Of a stretch of DNA of 64,000 nucleotides, positions 58,658-64,000 are shown in pieces. Source of the stretch: Bacilli bacterium. GTDB lineage: Bacteria; Bacillota_I; Bacilli_A; RFN20; CAG-826. The stretch lies in contig JAKVOO010000001.1 in NCBI GenBank assembly GCA_022482735.1, forward strand, positions 429,699-493,698. The letters are read 5' to 3'. How positions within the stretch are numbered: position 1 is the stretch's first letter; each line of letters opens with the position of its first letter. Made by a program: the position numbers and the translations under genes. Below the pieces are notes generated by a model that did no database searches, was not told the DNA's origin, and was given only the letters and a program-made list of their open reading frames with translations.

Positions 58658-58817
58658 ATTGTCTTTTTTTCAAGTGTGAATAATAATACTTTAAAAACTA
58701 GTTACTTTAGTTAAACTTTTGATTATTATTTTATAGACACAAACCGCTTTTATAATAATTATTCTCACTGAATTTTTTATTTAATTTCGACATAAATGCG
58801 CCACAGGTATTATTTTT

Positions 58818-58826
58818 TGGTATACT
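58818..58826 (+). promoter_or_regulatory. Extended -10 promoter of superoxide reductase
   Basis: TGG then TATACT (extended -10), 34 bases before the start; no good -35. Confidence 0.55.
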
Positions 58827-58859
58827 AAAGACGGATTAAAATCCAAGGAGGAAATTGAA

Positions 58860-59243
58860 ATGGCGGTTAAGTTTTACAAATGCATGCATTGTGGAAACGA
58901 AGTCGATATGATTTATGATAGCGGCGTCAATCCTGTATGCTGCGGAACTCCAATGACCGAGTTAAAGGCCAACACGAAGGAAGGCGTAGCGACGGAAAAG
59001 CATATTCCAGTTGTTAAAGTCGATGCTAGCCAAGTGACGGTTACTGTCGGTGAAGTGCCCCACCCAATGGTTGCTGAACACTGGATTGAATGGATTTACC
59101 TCATTACTGATAAAGGAGCCTATCGTCGCGTTTTGAAGCCTGGTGATAAGCCCGAAGCCTACTTTGGACTAGCTAAAGATGAAAAGATTTTAGAGGCCTA
59201 TGCATTTTGCAACATCCATGGCCTTTGGAAAGTCACCCTATAA
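58860..59243 (+). CDS. Desulfoferrodoxin / superoxide reductase
   Basis: 127 residues reducing superoxide to peroxide in anaerobes. An N-terminal desulforedoxin domain with C8-x-x-C11 and C27-C28, then the SOR centre: E-K-H-I-P-V, P-H-P-M-V-A-E-H-W-I-E-W and C-N-I-H-G-L-W-K supply the four His and one Cys ligands. Two-iron class. It indicates an anaerobic or microaerobic host. Confidence 0.96.
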   Translation: MAVKFYKCMHCGNEVDMIYDSGVNPVCCGTPMTELKANTKEGVATEKHIPVVKVDASQVTVTVGEVPHPMVAEHWIEWIYLITDKGAYRRVLKPGDKPEAYFGLAKDEKILEAYAFCNIHGLWKVTL

Positions 59244-59272
59244 TTCGAAAAAAAGTTAAATTTCTAAAAAAG

Positions 59273-59306
59273 ATGCCACTGGAACATAATGCTAGTGGCA
59301 TTTTTT
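59273..59306 (+). terminator. Terminator of superoxide reductase gene
   Basis: ATGCCACT / AGTGGCAT stem with T6. Confidence 0.85.
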
Positions 59307-59373
59307 ATAACCTAGCAATGAATAATCAAACGCAAATATTTTTATCACATTTGATGTTTAATTAGTGACTCTA

Positions 59374-59382
59374 TGCTAGAAT
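59374..59382 (+). promoter_or_regulatory. Extended -10 promoter of the NifU-like gene
   Basis: TGC then TAGAAT (extended -10) 20 bases before ATG 59402, with TTGATG further upstream. Confidence 0.55.
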
Positions 59383-59401
59383 AATCGACGAGGTAGGTAT
59401 T

Positions 59402-59644
59402 ATGACTATTGAGGAACAAATTGAACAGACTTTAGATAAAATTCGGCCTTTTATTCGCCGTGATGGCGGTGATGTTAAATTTCTTCGGTTTGATAATGGC
59501 GTTGTCTATGTTTCGATGATTGGTGCTTGTCAAGGCTGCTCCTTGATTGACACTACTTTGACCCAAGGAATTGAAGTTATACTTATGGAGGAAGTTCCTG
59601 GCGTTCTTGGTGTTCGCCTTGAAAATGATCCTAGTCTCTATTAA
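59402..59644 (+). CDS. NifU-like (Nfu) iron-sulphur carrier
   Basis: An 80-residue Nfu domain: R-D-G-G-D-V-K-F near residue 20 and the cluster-binding G-A-C-Q-G-C-S near 40. Delivers Fe-S clusters. Stands alone with its own promoter. Confidence 0.93.
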   Translation: MTIEEQIEQTLDKIRPFIRRDGGDVKFLRFDNGVVYVSMIGACQGCSLIDTTLTQGIEVILMEEVPGVLGVRLENDPSLY

Positions 59645-59645
59645 A

Positions 59646-59682
59646 TAAAAAAGCTTCCGATTAATCTCGGAAGCTTTATTTT
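59646..59682. terminator. Bidirectional terminator
   Basis: AAGCTTCCGA / TCGGAAGCTT stem with A and T runs, serving the NifU-like gene and the 5'-nucleotidase gene on the minus strand. Confidence 0.85.
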
Positions 59683-61166
59683 TATATGGCGTAAGCGCTA
59701 TAAGTATTGGGGTAAACTGTTCCGTTATCCCGGAACTCTTGGGCGATGAGATCGCGGACAAAGCCACTGATGATAACGCCATCATCTAATAGGTATGGTG
59801 CGGCACGCCCTTCTGAAAGATAGGATATAATCGCAATCTTATAAACTTGGCTATTAACTAATTCTGTTTCTTTGACTGTAGCCACCGCCGAATATTGATT
59901 GGCCATTTGTTTTATGGACTCACCCGTGACTTCAAAAATGGAAATATAGTTATCAAACGGAATTGTTTTGTATATATCACCATAAGTCATTTGTCCCTTG
60001 GACCAAGAATCAACGCGAATTCCTCCATAGTTATTATGGAAAGCAGCTACAACCGTATCATCGACCGTTCTTGCATGCTGAAGCATCGTATAGCAGGCCA
60101 TGTATGAAATCTGCATTAGATTCATCGTTGAACCCACTTTGCCCACGACTTCTTCTTTGATGTCTTTAATAAAATTATAATAGTAATAATCATAGATTTC
60201 TTGCGCTAGAGAATCGGGAGTTAAATTTGCGACATAAGTCGAAGAGTCTAAAATCTCATAGGTAGAAGGGGTGACTTCTCCCGTGGCTGAGATTGATAGT
60301 TGAATATGCATAATCTGTTCACCCATTCCGGTAGTCTGTAAAATAGGAATGTTATTTTCCAAGTGACGGTCCGTAACATGCGCATGGCCAGAGAAAACCG
60401 CATCGACATAATGGTTGTTGACAATTGTCCGCCCATCCGTATAAAGCGTTGCCCATGAATCGTGAGTAAGAAGGATAACTGTATCCGCGCCTTCATCTTT
60501 TAAACGCTCACTTTCACTTTCCACAATCGGAGCTTGAGGGGCAAATTCGTATCCGGCTAATGCAGAAGCGACAATTGAACTCTCTAAACTTGCGCCAATG
60601 GTGCCAATAATTCCAATATTCAAAGGGCCACGTCTAATCATTACTGAAGGAAGCGCAAAATCAGCCCTTTGTCCAGTTTCACTACTGACAATGTTTGCTC
60701 CAAGAAATGGAAAATTGGCTTTTTGAGCGTTCTCTTCAATCTGAGATATTTCCCAGTCGAATTCGTGATTGCCAAGCGTCATAGCATCAAATCCAACATA
60801 ATTCATCAGATCAACCACCAATTCGCCATGAGTAATGTTGCTATCAGCCGAGCCTTGCCACATATCGCCACTAGAAACAATCACCGTTCCACCTGGATTT
60901 TCTGCCCGCTTTTCTTTTAAAAAAGTGGCAATTTTGCTAAATCCCGGTTGACTTTCTTCCTCGTCTTCCGCTACAGAACCATGAAAATCATTTAAGCCGT
61001 AAAAATCCAGCAAGTAGTTTCCCTGCTCATCTTTGTTGGGCTCAATCGTATCATCATATGAAGTATCAAAACTTGGTACACTGTAGGAAGAATGACTGCT
61101 GTTTGTGCTAGGATTACATCCAGCTAAAAGCAAAGGTAATAGAACGAATAAAATTCTTTTTTTCAT
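59682..61166 (-). CDS. Lipoprotein 5'-nucleotidase (UshA-type)
   Basis: A 494-residue extracellular phosphohydrolase. Signal peptide with lipobox L-L-A-G-C (Cys near residue 17), then metallophosphatase motifs L-N-D-F-H-G (near 55), S-G-D-M-W-Q-G-S (near 100), G-N-H-E-F-D (near 135) and S-G-H-A-H; then the C-terminal substrate domain with H-N-N-Y-G-G-I-R. It hydrolyses extracellular nucleotides. The ATGA overlap with the CysQ-like gene upstream indicates one operon. Confidence 0.93.
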   Translation of the reverse strand: MKKRILFVLLPLLLAGCNPSTNSSHSSYSVPSFDTSYDDTIEPNKDEQGNYLLDFYGLNDFHGSVAEDEEESQPGFSKIATFLKEKRAENPGGTVIVSSGDMWQGSADSNITHGELVVDLMNYVGFDAMTLGNHEFDWEISQIEENAQKANFPFLGANIVSSETGQRADFALPSVMIRRGPLNIGIIGTIGASLESSIVASALAGYEFAPQAPIVESESERLKDEGADTVILLTHDSWATLYTDGRTIVNNHYVDAVFSGHAHVTDRHLENNIPILQTTGMGEQIMHIQLSISATGEVTPSTYEILDSSTYVANLTPDSLAQEIYDYYYYNFIKDIKEEVVGKVGSTMNLMQISYMACYTMLQHARTVDDTVVAAFHNNYGGIRVDSWSKGQMTYGDIYKTIPFDNYISIFEVTGESIKQMANQYSAVATVKETELVNSQVYKIAIISYLSEGRAAPYLLDDGVIISGFVRDLIAQEFRDNGTVYPNTYSAYAI

Positions 61167-61939
61167 AACAATAAGTTTTCCTTTCGATTAGTAATAACAT
61201 AACCTTCCCGGTTAACAACATCTTCACGATTGTAAATATAGCGTGTCCCATCTGGTTTAACAAAGACACCACCAGCTTCTTCAACAATTATCTGATTAGC
61301 CGCTGTGTCCCATTCCTTGGTTCCGCTTGAAAAACGATATGATAATTCGGCTTCACCCGCCGCAATATAACATGGTTTCAAAGACGAGCCGACACTCATC
61401 ACCCGAACAATTTTGTTTCTGTGGACATCTATTGTCGTTTTTTCCTTTTCATTCATGTGATATCGACTGGTAAGGACCGTTAAACCATTGATTTTATCAT
61501 TAACATGTAATTTCGTAATAATATTATTCCTTAAACGAAATGAGCCCCCGTTTTTAAGCGCATAATAAATGTCGCCACTAACAGGAACAAGCACAACTCC
61601 AAGAACAATTTCATGCTTATATGCCAAAGCAATATTAATTGTAAATTCATCGTCATGATTAACAAAATCCTTCGTTCCATCTACAGGATCTACAATCCAC
61701 ACGTAGTCATTTTGCAAGCGCGTCTTATCATCAATACTTTCCTCCGTCAAAAACGCATAATCGGGAAAGCGTTTTTGAAGAAAAGTGCGAATAATTTTGT
61801 CCGAGCCCTTATCAGCTTCAGTAACGGGAGAGTTGTCAGCTTTGATTTCTACCGCAAACGAAGTTTCGTAAACTTCAAGGACGTGCTTTTTCGCCTTAAT
61901 AGCAGCATCAATCGCCGCTCTTAGCTCTTGTTCAAACAT
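61163..61939 (-). CDS. 3'(2'),5'-bisphosphate nucleotidase CysQ-like
   Basis: A 258-residue inositol monophosphatase-fold enzyme. GGAG at nine-base spacing supports ATG 61939; the ATG three codons upstream sits on the site. T-E-E-S (metal ligand) near residue 65, the D-P-V-D-G-T-K-D-F core near 84, and W-D-T-A-A near 210 are present. Degrades pAp/nanoRNA by-products, which fits with the DHH phosphoesterase gene it overlaps. Confidence 0.9.
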   Translation of the reverse strand: MFEQELRAAIDAAIKAKKHVLEVYETSFAVEIKADNSPVTEADKGSDKIIRTFLQKRFPDYAFLTEESIDDKTRLQNDYVWIVDPVDGTKDFVNHDDEFTINIALAYKHEIVLGVVLVPVSGDIYYALKNGGSFRLRNNIITKLHVNDKINGLTVLTSRYHMNEKEKTTIDVHRNKIVRVMSVGSSLKPCYIAAGEAELSYRFSSGTKEWDTAANQIIVEEAGGVFVKPDGTRYIYNREDVVNREGYVITNRKENLLL

Positions 61940-62882
61940 TGTCTTCATCTCCTTTAGCCGCTTTATTTAAAGCCGCTAAAACATCGGGAATTCGCTTTAT
62001 TGAATCTAACCGACACCCAGCTGCTTGTTCATGACCACCGCCACCAAAAGCGCTTGCTACCGGCTGAATATTTACTTTTTTAGCTCGAATTTCACAATTA
62101 ACTATTCCATCCTCGCGTTCAACAAAACTAATCCAAATTGGAAACCCATCCATATTGGCTATACCATTAACCAAACCGTACGCATCACCACTTTTTAAAT
62201 TTCGAGCTAGCAAAAATGGTTGATCAATGACTAAGTACGCCACGACTCCATCAGTTTGATAATTGGCAACTACTTCACTTTTGAAACGAACAAATTGGGG
62301 ATTATAAACATAAATTAAATCATATAACTCACTTGGATTAGCCCCTATTGCAATTAATTCAGCTGCTAATCTAAATGTGCGTTCGGATGTCGGAGCGTAT
62401 TGAAAACGACCAGAATCGGCACTAATGCCAGCAAATAACGCCCGCGCAGCCGATAATGGCATCCGCATATGATTAGAGATTACAAAATCAGCAATCATTT
62501 CAGAAGCGGCAACATACATTGTATCGATCCATTCATAATCAGCAAACGCTTCCGTAAAAATATGGTGATCAATTTTAATCATCTTCTTAGCGAAAGAAAA
62601 CCTTTGATCTTCAATTCTCTCCCGATCACCAACATCGACAATTATTGCCAATGATTTTTTGATTGTTTCATCGTCAACTACATCCATTTTGCCAACATAA
62701 TCGAGAAGACGATTAGAACCCGAACCCAAAGCATATATTTGCTTATGGGGAAAAGTTTGACGAAGAGAATCGCGAAGTCCAACTTGCGACCCATAGCAAT
62801 CATCATCCGGATTAACATGACCAAAAATAGTGATGATATCTGAGCTCCGGATTAAATTATAAATACTCTTTTGTATACGCAT
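61932..62882 (-). CDS. DHH/DHHA1 phosphoesterase (NrnA-like)
   Basis: A 316-residue exonuclease/pAp-phosphatase type. G-H-V-N-P-D-D-D-C (near residue 20), I-V-D-V-G-D near 95, the I-D-H-H motif near 130 and G-G-G-G-H-E-Q-A-A-G near 285 are present. Degrades nanoRNA or cyclic dinucleotide products. It is first in the operon with CysQ-like and 5'-nucleotidase genes, a coherent nucleotide recycling set. Confidence 0.92.
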   Translation of the reverse strand: MRIQKSIYNLIRSSDIITIFGHVNPDDDCYGSQVGLRDSLRQTFPHKQIYALGSGSNRLLDYVGKMDVVDDETIKKSLAIIVDVGDRERIEDQRFSFAKKMIKIDHHIFTEAFADYEWIDTMYVAASEMIADFVISNHMRMPLSAARALFAGISADSGRFQYAPTSERTFRLAAELIAIGANPSELYDLIYVYNPQFVRFKSEVVANYQTDGVVAYLVIDQPFLLARNLKSGDAYGLVNGIANMDGFPIWISFVEREDGIVNCEIRAKKVNIQPVASAFGGGGHEQAAGCRLDSIKRIPDVLAALNKAAKGDEDNV

Positions 62883-62907
62883 AAATTTCCTTCCAACCTA
62901 CGACCAA

Positions 62908-62932
62908 ATAAAAAGGTCTCCGTAGGAGACCT
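62908..62932 (-). terminator. Terminator of fba
   Basis: GGTCTCC / GGAGACC stem with a T5 tail on the minus strand. Confidence 0.85.
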
Positions 62933-62940
62933 ATTATAAC

Positions 62941-63804
62941 TTATTCGGCTTTACCAATGCAACCAAAGACCTCGCATTTGGCTTGGACAACATTAGCTAT
63001 TCCCTTCATTCCCGGACCAATAACCTTCCGTGGGTCATACACTTTGTCATCATTTTTTAGCACTTCACGCACAACCGCAGTGAAGGATTGTTGGCATTCG
63101 GTGTTAACATTAATTTTGGCAGTTCCCCGTTCAATGGCCATTTTAATTTGAAAGTCAGGAATTCCTGATCCGCCATGAAGAACGAGAGGAATTTTAACGA
63201 GTTCGCTAATTTCTTTCATCTCTGGGAAGCCAAGTTTTGGCTCACCTTTATATGGGCCATGAACACTTCCAAGGGCGGGGGCAACGCAATCAATTCCACT
63301 CTCTTTAACCATAGCTAAGCATTCATCTGGGCGAGCATACATTGTCTCGGCAATAACATCTTCTTCTTGCCCACCGACATGGCCTAATTCTGCTTCAACC
63401 GAAATTTCCCGGTTTTGGGCTCTAGCATAATCAACTACTTGCTTGGTAATACGAATATTCTCTGCCAATTCATATTTGCTTGCATCAATCATCACTGATG
63501 TAAAACCAGCATCAATTGCGGTTTTGCATAACTCAAAACTAGCTCCATGGTCTAAGTGAATTGCAATCGGAATCGTATATCCTTTATCAATAATTAAACC
63601 TTCAACCATCTTAACAATGACATGGAAACCACCCATATACTTGGCGGCGCCACTGCTAACTCCTAGAATAACTGGAGCCTTGAGCTCTTGACACTTATCA
63701 AGAATGGCAATTGTCCACTCTAAATTGTTTATGTTGAATTGTCCCACCGCATAGTGCTCGGCTTTGGCTTTATTCAACATCTCTTTCATACTAACTAATG
63801 GCAT
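62941..63804 (-). CDS. fba: Class II fructose-bisphosphate aldolase
   Basis: A 287-residue Zn-dependent aldolase of glycolysis. H-L-D-H-G (near residue 82), [11 protein letters not shown] (near 130), L-V-L-H-G-G-S-G near 205 and K-I-N-V-N-T-E near 230 are conserved metal and substrate motifs. AAAGGAG precedes the start. Lies next to a probable rpoE, an order also known around fba in Bacilli. Confidence 0.96.
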   Translation of the reverse strand: MPLVSMKEMLNKAKAEHYAVGQFNINNLEWTIAILDKCQELKAPVILGVSSGAAKYMGGFHVIVKMVEGLIIDKGYTIPIAIHLDHGASFELCKTAIDAGFTSVMIDASKYELAENIRITKQVVDYARAQNREISVEAELGHVGGQEEDVIAETMYARPDECLAMVKESGIDCVAPALGSVHGPYKGEPKLGFPEMKEISELVKIPLVLHGGSGIPDFQIKMAIERGTAKINVNTECQQSFTAVVREVLKNDDKVYDPRKVIGPGMKGIANVVQAKCEVFGCIGKAE

Positions 63805-63839
63805 AAAAATCTCCTTTCACCTCGTGTTAGCTCGGAAAA

Positions 63840-64000
63840 TTAAAGGTCTTCCCGAAAACCTTTGTCATCGGTTTCTTCTTCATCATAATCATCTTCCGCT
63901 GGTGTATCATCAAAGGCGCCAATTTCTTCTTTAAGTTCCGCCTCTTCCTCTTCATCGTTATCCGTCATCTCTACATCCGAATAGACATCGTTAATATCGA
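63840..64000 (-). CDS. rpoE: RNA polymerase delta subunit-like C-terminus (partial)
   Basis: The last 53 codons of a gene that starts right of the window. The sequence is very acidic (D-I-N-D-V-Y-S-D-V-E-M, E-E-E-E-A-E-L-K-E-E, D-D-Y-D-E-E-E-T-D-D) and ends G-F-R-E-D-L. This fits the disordered acidic tail of RpoE (delta), which in Bacilli lies near fba. The folded N-terminal domain cannot be seen, so the call is tentative. Confidence 0.6.
   Translation of the reverse strand, partial: DINDVYSDVEMTDNDEEEEAELKEEIGAFDDTPAEDDYDEEETDDKGFREDL

Noticed and set aside
1..64000. Mollicutes code with TGA as Trp
   Set aside because: Many genes end cleanly at TGA (for example the polymerase and the CysQ-like gene), and Trp is coded by TGG throughout.

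Overview
The window is a stretch of an AT-rich Bacillota (Firmicutes) chromosome. The standard code is used (TGA is a normal stop) and most genes have GGAGG-type ribosome sites. Gene order and content (RpoE-like acidic tail next to fructose-bisphosphate aldolase, Rex, long-form HPF, PduL, superoxide reductase, slipin/NfeD, glycolipid-type glycosyltransferases) point to the Bacilli/Erysipelotrichia/Mollicutes neighbourhood. This placement is an inference from gene families, not from a marker-gene search.

Region 1 (1-25.5 kb) is the right part of a siphovirus-type prophage that continues left of the window. A replication block (Rrp5-like protein, DUF2800 nuclease, DUF2815 ssDNA-binding protein, family A DNA polymerase, AEP primase fragment) is cut by an IS3/IS150-type insertion sequence at 5077-6404. 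The primase lacks its helicase part, the next gene is already the small terminase, and the IS has no target duplication, so an IS-associated deletion probably removed the middle of the phage. Then follow an LRR host-recognition-like protein in an odd place, large terminase, portal, protease, HK97 capsid, connectors, tail tube, frameshifted tail chaperones, tape measure, tail tip and holin-type proteins, but no recognisable endolysin. After two terminators and a candidate structured leader RNA comes a recombination operon: a 21-residue leader peptide, an HTH/zinc-finger protein, a small SHOCT-like protein and two overlapping large serine recombinases.

Region 2 (25.5-31.6 kb) is an accessory scar zone. 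It has G-rich 29-bp tandem repeats, a cadmium/zinc resistance operon (cadC, cadA, small membrane protein) with a visible promoter and ArsR-type operator, a regularly spaced TGTCGG array that looks like a transposon end, gene fragments, and two 5'-truncated genes lying back to back (a winged-helix regulator C-terminus and a secreted-type domain protein), which looks like a deletion junction.

Region 3 (31.7-45.8 kb) is core chromosome: DegV, XRE regulator, HAD phosphatase, HPF, MetK under a SAM-I riboswitch, PduL, and an envelope cluster (acyltransferase with zinc ribbon; fused flippase-glycosyltransferase; GtrA; UGM-like flavoprotein; GT39-type glycosyltransferase), ending at tRNA-Leu(GAG). 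Immediately after this tRNA lies a decayed integrated element (45.8-46.8 kb) with the C-terminus of a tyrosine integrase.

Region 4 (46.9-64 kb) is core again: Rex, M3 oligopeptidase, GpmI, LemA-like protein, HAD phosphatase, IspD, S1-domain protein, Pgi, five tRNA genes (Val, Tyr, Gln, Lys, Leu), an NfeD/slipin operon, superoxide reductase, NifU-like protein, a secreted 5'-nucleotidase with CysQ-like and DHH phosphoesterases (nucleotide turnover), class II aldolase and the end of a probable rpoE.
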